A stretch of DNA of 64,000 bases, from the NCBI GenBank assembly GCA_001899255.1, contig MKVX01000020.1, positions 124,001 through 188,000 of the forward strand, read 5' to 3'. The notes beneath the pieces are model-generated. The model was not told where the DNA came from and made no database searches. It worked only from the letters and a program-made list of their open reading frames with translations. The translations under genes were made by a program, and so were the position numbers. The number at the start of each line of letters is the position of its first letter. Position 1 is the stretch's first letter. This document shows positions 1 through 8,383 of the stretch, one piece after another. The stretch is from Rhizobiales bacterium 62-47 (GTDB taxonomy: Bacteria > Pseudomonadota > Alphaproteobacteria > Rhizobiales > Xanthobacteraceae).

Positions 1-55
1 TGGCCGAGCCGAAAAGGACGACTCCAAAAGCTGACAATCGGCCGACATTAGACAT
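1..55 (-). CDS. Start of a secreted protein gene, cut by the window edge
   Basis: Only the first 18 or so codons are present. They read MSNVGRLSAFGVVLFGSA, a short positive start followed by a hydrophobic run, as in a signal peptide or membrane anchor. A purine-rich GAGGAG lies about 6 bases upstream of the chosen ATG; a second in-frame ATG two codons earlier sits directly on this site and is less likely. The gene points away from the zeta-subunit gene in the same direction, 80 bp downstream of it. The product cannot be identified from this fragment. Confidence 0.5.
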   Translation of the reverse strand, partial: MSNVGRLSAFGVVLFGSA

Positions 56-136
56 GCTCATCTCCTCAAATTGAACCGGAAGTCATACTGGCTCTGATCG
101 ACGCATACCGGTTGGCCCCGGCGATGAAGTATCGGA

Positions 137-454
137 TCAATGCCCCGCCTCCAGTTGATCCATGGCGACATGAAAAAACTCATTCATTTTTTGACCGACC
201 TGCTCGGCTGAAATACCTTTTTGGAAAAGATCGTCTGCAACTTTGCGCAACGTGTCGTCATCGCTTTGATTTCCGATATCTGCCGTAACAAGTTCGTTTG
301 CGTAGGAAATGGCTGCCTGGCCTCTCAGGTCTAACAGGTCGGCAGCCCAACTACCCAACAGTTTGTTGCGTCTCGCGATGGCTTTGAACTTCAATTCTTC
401 GTCGTGGATGAATTTCGCTTCGAAGCCCTTCTCACGCTTGTCGAACGTTGTCAT
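137..454 (-). CDS. DUF1476 protein, ATPase inhibitor zeta subunit
   Basis: A 105-residue protein with the full sequence pattern of the alphaproteobacterial DUF1476 family. The start MTTFDKREKGFEAKF, the ARRNKLLGSWAA segment and the acidic C-terminal helices are all there. Family members bind the F1 part of ATP synthase and block reverse rotation, so they act at the cytoplasmic side of the membrane. The length is normal. Its upstream neighbour on the same strand is a decayed atpC-like gene, a surprising pairing because zeta genes are usually not beside atp genes. No lesion is visible here, so this copy is probably functional; whether the genome has another copy cannot be seen. Confidence 0.9.
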   Translation of the reverse strand: MTTFDKREKGFEAKFIHDEELKFKAIARRNKLLGSWAADLLDLRGQAAISYANELVTADIGNQSDDDTLRKVADDLFQKGISAEQVGQKMNEFFHVAMDQLEAGH

Positions 455-517
455 GATCCCGATCCCACATCCAGCTTTGCACGTCTCTTGAAATCCGACC
501 CTGACATCCGCAGCGCT

Positions 518-931
518 TCAGAAAGCGGTCGTGGGGGCCAAGGTCGTGTGAATCGATTTGTAGTGATCGAGCTGCGCAATCGCGCGATCAAGTCCATCAC
601 CCTTCTGCTCCGCCAATCCTTCCTTGATTTCGTCGATCTGAGTCTTGAGGCCGGCGAGATCAAAGTCTTCGGCCGAGATAGCGGAATCTGCCAATATCGT
701 AAGGTCGTCCAGCGAGAACTCAGCCACGCCACCGAGCACGACAAACTTTTCGCGGCCGCTCCCCGCGATGACGGTCACGATACCCGGGCGAAGCATCGCA
801 ACGATCGGTGCATGGCCGGCAAGTACGCCAAGATCGCCCTCGGCACTCGGCGGCGCTCCACTCCGGCACAAGAACATTCTGCTCCATGAACCGGATTCAG
901 TGTCTACAGGCTTGCTCACAGCCGTACCCAA
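518..931 (-). pseudogene. Decayed ATP synthase epsilon subunit (atpC-like) remnant
   Basis: From about residue 32 the frame reads EGDLGVLAGHAPIVAMLRPG and then the usual epsilon beta-sandwich and C-terminal helical hairpin (LDRAIAQLDHYKS), so family membership is clear. The first 30 residues do not look like an epsilon start and the only starts are a TTG or a GTG. A neighbouring frame upstream reads MEQNVLVPEWSAAE, which is what should precede EGDLGVLAGHA. The two frames meet at a near-perfect 7-bp tandem repeat (839-852, CTCGGCA then CTCGGCG), so a 7-bp duplication probably shifted the frame. A stop lies further upstream in the alternative frame, so the true 5' end is also lost. Most likely a dead second copy; a working gene with a new N-terminus is possible. 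Confidence 0.6.
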
Positions 932-936
932 TCTGA

Positions 937-1290
937 TTACTTTCGACGACGTCCTTCCGTCGGCACTCCGAGGTCACGTTGCCAGATCGTGCCGTTGTCG
1001 AATTGAATCAACATGCCATCTGGAGAAAACACGGCGCCTTCGTTCCAGCTATCGATCCAGATCCTGGTTCTCGGCGAAAACCAATCCGGCCAAGCCCGCG
1101 CTGATTCACCTGCCTCGTTCAGAAGATTCAGGTCGGCGCCGTTCTGCGTGATATAGGCAGAGTTTCCGACCAATCCCAAACGACACGTTTGGATACACCT
1201 GTATGCGCCGGTGAGATTGACTGACTGCGCCGAGGCTTGGGTTACAGCAAGGATTGCAAAGGCTCCGATAATCGACAGTAGTCTTCTCAT
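937..1290 (-). CDS. Small secreted protein of unknown function
   Basis: 117 residues beginning MRRLLSIIGAFAILAVTQASAQS, a clear Sec signal peptide with cleavage predicted after ASA. The mature part has two cysteines (RCIQTCR), several aromatic residues and repeats of the kind GADLNLL and GTIWQRDLG that suggest a small beta-rich periplasmic domain. It ends five bases before the first possible start of the atpC-like remnant, so they could share a transcript, but this may be accidental, produced when the 5' end of atpC was lost. I do not recognise a named family. Confidence 0.65.
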   Translation of the reverse strand: MRRLLSIIGAFAILAVTQASAQSVNLTGAYRCIQTCRLGLVGNSAYITQNGADLNLLNEAGESARAWPDWFSPRTRIWIDSWNEGAVFSPDGMLIQFDNGTIWQRDLGVPTEGRRRK

Positions 1291-1559
1291 TGGAGATCGC
1301 TCCGCTGTTCAGGTGAACCAACCGTGGCGCGAGACGGCTGCCACAATCCGACGCGGAAGAAATATTCTATCAGCGGCGCAATCTCTTGATCTGGGTCAAG
1401 CCAAGAGCCGCAAATCCACGCTCCGTCGCCTTTCGCGGTCGCGGGATTATCATGGCCATCGGCTCGGAGTCGGACGATGGGCGGCAGTATCCCATTCGGG
1501 TTCTGACGTCTGAAAGCTTGTTTGCCGCATCATCACATGACAAAGGCGGCGCACTCGCA

Positions 1560-2318
1560 TCAGATCGTATTCGGTATCTTTGCTGATCGATCGCGGACGA
1601 ATTGAATGATGCGGTTTTTGTTCTTGTCGATCTCTTCATCCCGCGCAATCACCGCCAGCACCGCTGTCAGCTGATCTTTCCGGCCAAAAAACGGAATCGC
1701 GATGGCGCAGACCTGAGGCGTTAGATGCCCACGGTTGATGGCGAAATGCGCGCGCCTGATCTCGTCCAGCGCCTCCTTGAGGGCCTTTCGGCTACGAACG
1801 ATCGAGTCGGTGCGGTCGCGAGCGGCAAACGCTTCATCGACAAGCGGCCGGGTGATCACCGCCGGCAGCAGCGCACAGAACACCAATCCCGTGGCCGTCG
1901 CGAGCGTTGGAAGCACCGCACCGACTTTCATGGTCATGATGACCGGCTGGCTGCTGTCTTCGACATGGACGATGGTCGGGCCTTTGTTACCCCAGACCGA
2001 AAGCGCCACCGATTGGTCGATCTCGTCGCGCAGCTCGCGCTGCACCCGGATCGCGGCCCGCAACGGATCTTGGGCTGCGATGGCGCGCAGGCCGATTTCA
2101 AATGCAACACGGCCAAGCGTGTAGTGTCTGGTGACGGGATCCTGCTCGATCAAGCCGCCGCGAACCATGCTATCCAGGTAGCGATGGACCTTGCTCGGCG
2201 GCATCCTCACCACCTTCGCCAAATCCTTGAGCGCGAGGCGAGGACCCTCGTTGGAGAATGCCTCGACGATGCGACAGGCGACGTCGACGGACTTTACCCC
2301 GGAATAGCGGTCGGACAT
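1560..2318 (-). CDS. IclR-family transcriptional regulator
   Basis: About 252 residues from the chosen start MSDRYSGVKSVD; a longer frame to 2390 adds 24 residues that do not resemble the family. Residues 8-65 are the winged helix-turn-helix (ALKDLAKVVRMPPSKVHRYL) and the rest is the GAF-like effector domain, including the ATATGLVFCALLP segment. IclR proteins bind short palindromes and respond to small aromatic or carboxylic acids. It is on the same strand as the MHS transporter and nitrilase genes upstream and probably controls them; the palindrome at 4927-4949 is a candidate target. The effector may be a nitrilase product, which is inference from context. Confidence 0.88.
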   Translation of the reverse strand: MSDRYSGVKSVDVACRIVEAFSNEGPRLALKDLAKVVRMPPSKVHRYLDSMVRGGLIEQDPVTRHYTLGRVAFEIGLRAIAAQDPLRAAIRVQRELRDEIDQSVALSVWGNKGPTIVHVEDSSQPVIMTMKVGAVLPTLATATGLVFCALLPAVITRPLVDEAFAARDRTDSIVRSRKALKEALDEIRRAHFAINRGHLTPQVCAIAIPFFGRKDQLTAVLAVIARDEEIDKNKNRIIQFVRDRSAKIPNTI

Positions 2319-2447
2319 TGGGCGGGTTCGGGTTGCTTTCCTCACGCGATGCAGTCCCGTCACCTTAGCGTAAACTTTGGCGCAACCCAATGTCGACGAA
2401 CGTCAAGGACCGGCGCCGAAGCGCCGGTCCTTGTTCGCGATGCGCCG

Positions 2448-3743
2448 TTAGTAAGGTTTCCGCATCAATCCGACGGAAATCGCGCTCAATACACCCGCGG
2501 CCAGCATATACGACGCGATCAACCAGGGCGTGTTCCCGCCGTACGAGAACAATGCGGTCGCCACCAGCGGAGTGATGGAGACCGACAGGATCGCGCCGAT
2601 CTGGTAGACGATCGAAATGCCGGTAAAGCGAACCGGTGTATCGAACATCTCGCAGAAGATGGCGGCCTGCGGCCCATAGACCGGGGCGTAGATGATACCG
2701 AGCGCAAAGACGATCGCGGCAGACGCCCAGAAACTGCTGCCCGAATACTGCATCAGCCAGAGCATCGGGAAACCAGCAATTCCGCAAATCAGCGAGAACC
2801 AGATGTAAAGCTTGCGCTTGCCGACGCGGTCGGCCCAGATCGAGGCGAATGGAATAGTGACCGCAAGCGCGAGCGCCGCCAGCGTGATGGCAGAGAGAAC
2901 CGTCGTACGCGGCATCTTCGCAGCACTTACCAGGAAACCAACGCTGTAGATCGCATAGATTGCAAACACAATGCCGTCGATCAGGCGGGCACCCCAGCCG
3001 AGCAGGATGTCGCTCTTGTAGTCGCGCAAGACCTCCAGGATCGGCGCTTTGGCGATCTTCATGCTCTCCTTCGCCCGCAGGAATTCCGGCGTTTCAAGAA
3101 TCTTGAGCCGAATGAACATGCCGACCGCCAGCAGAACAACGCTCAGGAGAAACGCAATGCGCCAGCCCCACGCCAGGAATGCGGCGTCGTCCATCGACAC
3201 CGACAGCAAGGTGATGATGCCGGACGCGAGACACAAGCCGATCGCCAATCCGATCTGCGGATAGCAGGCGTATTGTGCGCGCGTATCACGATCCGAATAT
3301 TCGAACGCCATCAGGACGGCACCACCCCACTCGCCGCCCATCGCCAGACCTTGGACGACCCGCAGTCCCAGCAGCATCATCGGCGCCGCAATACCGATTT
3401 GCGCGTAGGTTGGCAGCAGACCGATCAGGAAGGTCGCCACGCCCATCAATGACAGCGTGAGAACCAACAGCGGCTTGCGGCCGATACGATCGCCGAAGTG
3501 CCCGATGACAATGCCCCCAATCGGCCGTACGACGAAGCCGACGGCAAACGTCGCATACGCCAGCATGACCGAGACCACCGGATCGTTGGCCGGGAAGAAC
3601 AGCTTGTTGAACACGATTGCGCTCAACGTGCCGTAGATGAAGAAATCATACCATTCGATCGCCGTCCCAATCAGACTTGCGAAGGCAACCGTCTTGACCG
3701 ACTGGATTCTCGTATTGTCTTGCGTCGCAGCATAAGTCGACAT
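2448..3743 (-). CDS. MHS-family (MFS) proton symporter
   Basis: 431 residues with about 12 membrane segments. The segment ASLIGTAIEWYDFFIYG near the N-terminus is characteristic of the metabolite:H+ symporter branch (relatives of ProP, ShiA, KgtP), and the loop GHFGDRIGRKPLL is the MFS signature between helices 2 and 3. These carriers import organic acids, osmolytes or aromatic acids across the inner membrane. It begins 29 bp after the nitrilase gene ends, so the two are likely co-transcribed, and the substrate may be the nitrile or the acid the nitrilase makes. The exact substrate cannot be read from sequence. Confidence 0.9.
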   Translation of the reverse strand: MSTYAATQDNTRIQSVKTVAFASLIGTAIEWYDFFIYGTLSAIVFNKLFFPANDPVVSVMLAYATFAVGFVVRPIGGIVIGHFGDRIGRKPLLVLTLSLMGVATFLIGLLPTYAQIGIAAPMMLLGLRVVQGLAMGGEWGGAVLMAFEYSDRDTRAQYACYPQIGLAIGLCLASGIITLLSVSMDDAAFLAWGWRIAFLLSVVLLAVGMFIRLKILETPEFLRAKESMKIAKAPILEVLRDYKSDILLGWGARLIDGIVFAIYAIYSVGFLVSAAKMPRTTVLSAITLAALALAVTIPFASIWADRVGKRKLYIWFSLICGIAGFPMLWLMQYSGSSFWASAAIVFALGIIYAPVYGPQAAIFCEMFDTPVRFTGISIVYQIGAILSVSITPLVATALFSYGGNTPWLIASYMLAAGVLSAISVGLMRKPY

Positions 3744-3772
3744 GTCTTCCCCCTCGATGACCCCTCGCTTTG

Positions 3773-4846
3773 TTATTTTCGCCTGTCCCCACCGTGGACC
3801 TTCTGCTCAGCCACGTTGGCGTGCGCTCCGAAACTGAGATTCTCGCTTCGAGGGTTTGGCGTTTCGCCCCCGGTATCAACCTCGGCCGCATCGCCATACA
3901 GCCGAACAGCAGATTGTGGGGTACGATTGACGCTCAGCCCGAAGATGTCGAAGCGATTATAATGGCCGATGATGTCGTGATACTGCTTGGGCTCTATACA
4001 GCGCTTGAGATCAAGCTCGGCGTAGACGATTCCCTCATCGTCGATCAGAGGCTCGGTCATCAGCCGGCCATCCGGACCGTAAATGCCAGAGAACGCAGCG
4101 GGCGTTCCTGACAACATCGCGCGCATCGGTTCATCGAGCGCCAGCATGTCGACGATCTCCTGAGACATCGCCGAACACGATACGATGGTGAAAAGTTTTC
4201 CCTCAAAGGAATGCGCGCCGGCGCGGATCTGAATGGCCGTCGGCATATCGTAGTCCGTTACAAACGGGAATCCGATGTAGTTGGCGATGTGAACCATCTC
4301 GCCCTGCGCCAACAGCGCGAAGCGCGCGAGCGTGTTGGTGTTCTCGCCACACGCGAGCATACCCACCCGGCCGAGCTCAGTATCGTAGACGCGAATGCTG
4401 CTGCCATCGCCGCTGGCCCAGGTCAGCTTTTCGGCGAACGTCGGCACAAGCTTGCGATGCTTGCCGATCACGTTGCCCTGCGGCGAGATCATGATGTTGG
4501 TGTTGTAAAGCGTCGCTGTGCTGATCGGGCTTCGCTCGTTGATGCCGATGACGACATAGGCGCCGGCCGTACGCGCCGCGCCGCACAAGGCATCGATCTC
4601 CGGACCATCCATCTCGACCGAACTCAAGCAAAGTTTCTTGAACCACTCGCTGCCCTGCAGCGGCGTCATGCACCAGTTCCAGTACGGATAGCCGGGGATG
4701 AAGACTTCCGGGAAAACGATCAGGTTGGCGCCATTGCTCGCCGCTTCCGCGATGAGGCGACAGGCTTTCGCCACGCTTGCGGCACGATCCAGAAAGCATG
4801 GAGCCGCCTGAACGGAGGCGGCCTTGAATTTTGGTAGCGTATCCAT
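3773..4846 (-). CDS. Nitrilase (carbon-nitrogen hydrolase)
   Basis: 357 residues from MDTLPKFKAASVQ; a longer frame to 4891 adds a segment foreign to the family. The catalytic triad is visible: Glu47 in VFPEVFIPGYPYW, Lys132 in HRKLVPT and Cys166 in MLACGENTN. The CGEN context and the YPYW segment place it with true nitrilases and cyanide-acting relatives rather than amidases. Nitrilases hydrolyse R-CN to the acid and ammonia through a cysteine thioester and form helical oligomers in the cytoplasm. It heads an operon with an MHS transporter and an IclR regulator. A perfect 23-bp palindrome lies 80 bp upstream. The substrate (aliphatic, aryl or cyanide) is not determined. Confidence 0.92.
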   Translation of the reverse strand: MDTLPKFKAASVQAAPCFLDRAASVAKACRLIAEAASNGANLIVFPEVFIPGYPYWNWCMTPLQGSEWFKKLCLSSVEMDGPEIDALCGAARTAGAYVVIGINERSPISTATLYNTNIMISPQGNVIGKHRKLVPTFAEKLTWASGDGSSIRVYDTELGRVGMLACGENTNTLARFALLAQGEMVHIANYIGFPFVTDYDMPTAIQIRAGAHSFEGKLFTIVSCSAMSQEIVDMLALDEPMRAMLSGTPAAFSGIYGPDGRLMTEPLIDDEGIVYAELDLKRCIEPKQYHDIIGHYNRFDIFGLSVNRTPQSAVRLYGDAAEVDTGGETPNPRSENLSFGAHANVAEQKVHGGDRRK

Positions 4847-4926
4847 TGAAGTCCTAATCCTCACAGTCGGGATGACGCCAGGAGCCTCCACTAAGCCGGT
4901 CGATAAGTCATTCGCAATTGCCGAAA

Positions 4927-4949
4927 CGAATTACGCATTGCGTAATTCG
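4927..4949. promoter_or_regulatory. Perfect 23-bp palindrome, candidate IclR operator
   Basis: The left arm CGAATTACGCA and right arm TGCGTAATTCG are exact reverse complements around a single T. It lies 80 bp upstream of the nitrilase start, in the 196-bp gap between the divergent-side chemoreceptor end and the nitrilase. IclR-type regulators bind short palindromes of this style and an IclR gene sits at the far end of the same block, so it is a natural candidate for the site. Binding is inferred. Confidence 0.6.
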
Positions 4950-5042
4950 CTACCCCGCGGACTGGTGGGTCGCCACATGTGGCGCGACGACCTTACTTTC
5001 GCACGAGGTTGGTTCGGCGCTCCTCTCCTGAGCGATATAGGC

Positions 5043-6257
5043 CTACGCAACCTCGAGCCGCTCAAGGCGACCTCTCAGTCCACGCGCCTTTTCGGCTACA
5101 GCCGTAAGATTCGTCGAAATTTCTCCGACGGCTACGCTTTGATGCCTGATAGCCTCATTTTCGGTCGCCACGCCATTGTCGATGGCCTGCACCAGCTTTT
5201 GCGAGTCGTTGACTTGTTTGACCGCTTTGCTGATGGCGGCTTGAATATCGTTGGCCTGCCTTGTGATCTCACGAGTTGCGTCTTCGGCTTCATTGGCCAG
5301 CAACTTGACCTCACTGGCAACAACGTTGAAACCGCGGCCATACTCTCCGCTGCGCGCAGCTTCGATCGCCGCATTCAATGCCAGCAGTTTCGTCTTGTGC
5401 GACACCTCTCTGATGACGCGAACAAAATTTTCAACATGACGCGTAATCGAGCTGAGATCTGCAAGAGCCTTCGCGAGATCCTCGATATTGGAAACGGTGT
5501 CGTGACAACGCAGAGTGTTGTCTTTGTTCAACTCAACATTCTTCTTGATTGTCGCATCGAGTTCCTCAGCGGCCGTCGACATGGCTTGCAGATCGCTCGC
5601 CACTTCTTGTTCAAACGTATTCAGCAAACGCTCCGACAACTGCCGGAAGATATCTCCTGCCGCGGCCGTGTCATAAGCCGATATTGCATAAGACAGGTCT
5701 AGAAAGAACAGCCGGATCATCGCGCTGGCGGAGGACTTGATACTTTCAAGTCGCGCGTCATCGTCAAGATGATATTCGAGTATCAGTTCGATGAAATTCT
5801 CGAGGAGAACAGCCGAACTTGCCACATGAAGATCGCTGGTTAGCGCACATCGGGCATGGGCAACACCAATCTTGCGAGCGGATTCCTCGAATGCCTTATC
5901 GGCGATGCCGCCAAAGAATTTTTCCCAATGTTGGAATTGCGTTGTGCTGATATGGTCGATGAGCTGCGTAACACTGATTTTATCGCGTGCGCAGGATGTC
6001 TCGAGCATGTCCACGAAGAACGGGAAAGACAGAACCCGCTCGTGGAACGAACTCATGATATTCTGCTGATGCGACGTCAGAAACAATTTGAGCTCACGAA
6101 GGCGCTTGGCGTCGGACATACCGAACCCCGCGAGTTTGGCCAAATCGAGCTCGGAAGACGTCGCAAGCTCGCTGTTTCTATTCATTTGACGCTGTGGAAT
6201 GCCCACTTCTGCCTCGTATTGCTCGTGCATGCAGACATTCGTCTCTTGTACCTGCAT
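5043..6257 (-). CDS. Globin-coupled methyl-accepting chemotaxis protein (HemAT-like)
   Basis: 404 residues from the chosen ATG, with no membrane segment. The first half is a protoglobin-type sensor; the segment KIGVAHARCALTSDLHV carries the likely proximal haem histidine (about residue 134). The second half is a methyl-accepting signalling domain, with the conserved hairpin tip and flank (LLALNAAIEAARSGEYGRGF). Such soluble receptors sense O2 or other haem ligands and signal to CheA. Earlier starts up to 6320 are possible, but they would put the palindrome at 6268-6292 inside the coding region; later starts at 6230 and 6185 are also possible. No che genes are nearby, so it must use a chemotaxis cluster elsewhere. 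Confidence 0.87.
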   Translation of the reverse strand: MQVQETNVCMHEQYEAEVGIPQRQMNRNSELATSSELDLAKLAGFGMSDAKRLRELKLFLTSHQQNIMSSFHERVLSFPFFVDMLETSCARDKISVTQLIDHISTTQFQHWEKFFGGIADKAFEESARKIGVAHARCALTSDLHVASSAVLLENFIELILEYHLDDDARLESIKSSASAMIRLFFLDLSYAISAYDTAAAGDIFRQLSERLLNTFEQEVASDLQAMSTAAEELDATIKKNVELNKDNTLRCHDTVSNIEDLAKALADLSSITRHVENFVRVIREVSHKTKLLALNAAIEAARSGEYGRGFNVVASEVKLLANEAEDATREITRQANDIQAAISKAVKQVNDSQKLVQAIDNGVATENEAIRHQSVAVGEISTNLTAVAEKARGLRGRLERLEVA

Positions 6258-6267
6258 GGACCACTCA

Positions 6268-6292
6268 AAAGATGTATTTTGAATACATCTTT
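6268..6292. promoter_or_regulatory. 25-bp inverted repeat upstream of the globin-coupled receptor
   Basis: AAAGATGTATT and AATACATCTTT are exact reverse complements separated by TTG. With the receptor start at 6257 it lies 10 bp upstream of the ATG, a position expected for a repressor operator or a 5' UTR hairpin. No T-run follows on the minus strand to suggest a terminator. Confidence 0.5.
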
Positions 6293-6459
6293 CACGGAGC
6301 AATGAAGAAATATTTAACATTGGCGTGGCGAGCCAAACGCGTTTCGGCGGTAGAGGCGGCTTGGCTCATTCGCGGTCACGGCTGGCATCGATCCACGATC
6401 CTAACGCACCGACTGGTGATTGCCATCGCTCCCAAAACTAAGTTTGCCTTGGTCAAGAT

Positions 6460-6789
6460 TTGATCGAAGCAAAGTCGAACGACGCGGTCAGCGGTGACGG
6501 TTCGCATCAGGAGTTGTCTGGCTCGCTCGAGAAAGATCTTTCATTTATCGAACTGCTCTCGAAGAGCGAAACACCGCTCGGCGTGACGCAAATCGCCAAC
6601 CAGCTTGCAGCCGGGAAGAGCGGTATTCACCGCATCCTGCAGATGATGAAAGCGACTGGCTGGATTCGGCAAACGCCGCCCGCACGAGCACTATGGCGGA
6701 CAATCCCATCGCCAGGTTTGAGAACGTCTTGGAAACAGATTTTGCAAAACGCTCTGCAAAGAAAGGGGGCTGGAAATCGTGTTAAGTAA
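6460..6789 (+). pseudogene. Truncated IclR-type helix-turn-helix gene
   Basis: The first 65 residues are an IclR-like winged helix (SFIELLSKSETPLGVTQIAN and KSGIHRILQMMKATGWIRQ). After that the frame loses all resemblance and ends after 109 codons, whereas IclR proteins are about 250 residues. The start is a weak TTG. Another frame in the same stretch carries a tail reading NPIARFENVLETDFAKRS up to a stop at 6786, which may be the end of a second gene joined to this one by deletion. The gene abuts the tRNA-Arg fragment, so its decay may be linked to past integration or excision events. Confidence 0.6.
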
Positions 6790-6836
6790 TGGCGCGCCCG
6801 AAAGGATTCGAACCTCTGACCCCCAGATTCGTAGTT
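6790..6836 (-). other. Attachment site: 3' part of a tRNA-Arg(ACG) gene
   Basis: Read on the minus strand this runs from the anticodon loop CTACGAA, through the 3' anticodon-stem arm, variable loop and a good T-arm (AGAGG-TTCGAAT-CCTTT), to the acceptor strand CGGGCGC, discriminator G and CCA. The anticodon-stem 5' arm, D-arm and 5' acceptor strand are missing: upstream bases are TTTTTGAA, which cannot pair. A 3' tRNA remnant beside an integrase gene is the classic trace of a tyrosine-recombinase element. By geometry, the full tRNA should lie at the opposite (right) end of the element. I did not see it before 64,000. Confidence 0.8.
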
Positions 6837-6972
6837 CAAAAAGTCCCTTACGAGGCATTATCCGGCAGCACTTCTAACTTTCCGAATAAACATATTTTTA
6901 TTTGTAATTCAATGGATTATCGCATATTCTCTTGTGGTGGCGTAGGGAGCCCGTTAGACACCCCATTCCGCC

Positions 6973-6996
6973 AAAACCGTTTCAAAAACCGTTTCA
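6973..6996 (+). repeat. Two tandem 12-bp repeats before the integrase
   Basis: AAAACCGTTTCA occurs twice with no gap, 20 bp upstream of the integrase start and 140 bp from the tRNA remnant. Arm-type binding sites of tyrosine integrases are short direct repeats in this position, so these are candidate arm sites or an autoregulatory site. Confidence 0.5.
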
Positions 6997-7015
6997 GAAT
7001 CTCGGGAGCTCGCAA

Positions 7016-8383
7016 ATGGCCGACATGCGTATCCCCTTGAACGATAAGACAGTCGAGCGTTTGCCACTGCCCGAAAAGGGACGCTACATTGTCCGAGATA
7101 CCGACCAAAAGGGCTTCTTCCTGATGGTCGGAGCCCGAAAGAAGACCTTTATGGTCCAGGGCGACCTTCGCCAACAGGGCAAACGTGCCTCCACCATCCG
7201 CATCGCGATTGGCGATTCTAAGCAGCTCTCGACCCGTGCGGCGCGTGCAGCGGCCAAGGAATATCTGATCCAAATTAGTCGCGGCATACACCCCAAGAGC
7301 GACGAGAAAGCCACGAAGGCATCGACGATTGCTGACCTCGCAAACGAGCAAAAGCCCGGCCCGGTCGGGATCACCCTCAAAGAGGCGTGGGCCCGATACA
7401 AAATCGCAATGGAGCGCAAGAACCGGAGCGCGCGGACGATCGAGAGCTACCGCGATCACGTCGAGCGCATTTTCAAGGACTGGCTGGATACGCCTCTGAA
7501 ACAACTTGGTGACGATCCGGGCCAGGTCTCCGCAAAGCACGACGCCATCAGTGAAAAGCATGGACCCTACATCGCGAATGGCAGCATGCGCACCTTCCGC
7601 GCCATCTACAATCACGCCCGCAAGACCAATCGCGAACTGCCGCCCGACAATCCCGTCGATAGCGTCGATTGGAATCACGAGAAGCGACGGGATACAGGGA
7701 TGGGCGTCGCCGACTTGAAAGGCTGGTTCGTCGAGGCTGCGACACTTGACAATCCGATACGGCGCGAATTTCATCTGTTCACCCTCCTCTCGGCATCGCG
7801 TCCAACGGCCTTGAAAGAAGCTCGGCTCGAACATCTCGATCTGCGTCGTCGGGTTCTTCACATCCCGCGCCCGAAGGGAGGCGCCGATCGTGCCTTCGAC
7901 ATCCCGCTGTCCCGGCAGGCGATCAATTGCCTCATGCGCTCCATTCGGTTCGGCCGGCAGATGCACCCCTATGAGGCGAAAGACTGGCTGTTTCCTGCCG
8001 ATGGTGCCGATGGTCATCTGGTCGAGCAGAAGGAAGATCGAGCGGTGCTGTCGAAGTGGGGCAACGAGCTACGCCAAACGTATCGCACTGTCGCAACCCC
8101 TGCCGGCGTCTCGGAACTCGACGCCCGCATGCTGATGAATCATTCGGTCCCCGGCGTGAATTCAGGGTACATCACGCGACACAAGCTGCTGGAGGATCAT
8201 CTGCGCGCCCAACAGCAGGCGATCAGCAACACCATCTTTTCAGCACTCGGAAATACGTTGACGGCGCAACCAGAACTTCGCGACTGGCTAGGTCGCGGGG
8301 CCGCGCGACGGCAGGTTGCACGTGCGCGAGAGGCCTTCGAACAGCGGGAGGTAAAGGTTCCGCGAGTCAGGAAGGCGGCATAG
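7016..8383 (+). CDS. Tyrosine recombinase / ICE integrase
   Basis: 455 residues from MADMRIPLND, preceded by GGGAG; a longer frame from 6932 would run through the tandem repeats. The N-terminal 90 residues are the arm-binding domain of DUF4102-type integrases (RYIVRDTDQKGFFLMVGARK), residues about 130-210 the SAM-like core-binding domain, and the rest the catalytic domain. The active-site Arg is in SASRPTALKEA, Lys in RPKGGADRAF, the second Arg in LRQTYRT and Tyr in NSGYITRHK. It should integrate and excise the element at the tRNA-Arg site next to it. Excision would need a directionality factor, for which the gene at 31641 is a candidate. Confidence 0.93.
   Translation: MADMRIPLNDKTVERLPLPEKGRYIVRDTDQKGFFLMVGARKKTFMVQGDLRQQGKRASTIRIAIGDSKQLSTRAARAAAKEYLIQISRGIHPKSDEKATKASTIADLANEQKPGPVGITLKEAWARYKIAMERKNRSARTIESYRDHVERIFKDWLDTPLKQLGDDPGQVSAKHDAISEKHGPYIANGSMRTFRAIYNHARKTNRELPPDNPVDSVDWNHEKRRDTGMGVADLKGWFVEAATLDNPIRREFHLFTLLSASRPTALKEARLEHLDLRRRVLHIPRPKGGADRAFDIPLSRQAINCLMRSIRFGRQMHPYEAKDWLFPADGADGHLVEQKEDRAVLSKWGNELRQTYRTVATPAGVSELDARMLMNHSVPGVNSGYITRHKLLEDHLRAQQQAISNTIFSALGNTLTAQPELRDWLGRGAARRQVARAREAFEQREVKVPRVRKAA

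Noticed and set aside
1725..3452. A 575-codon plus-strand open frame
   Set aside because: It lies antisense to the IclR and MHS transporter genes, is very rich in Arg/Asp/Gln, and has no family pattern; a by-product of high-GC codon use.
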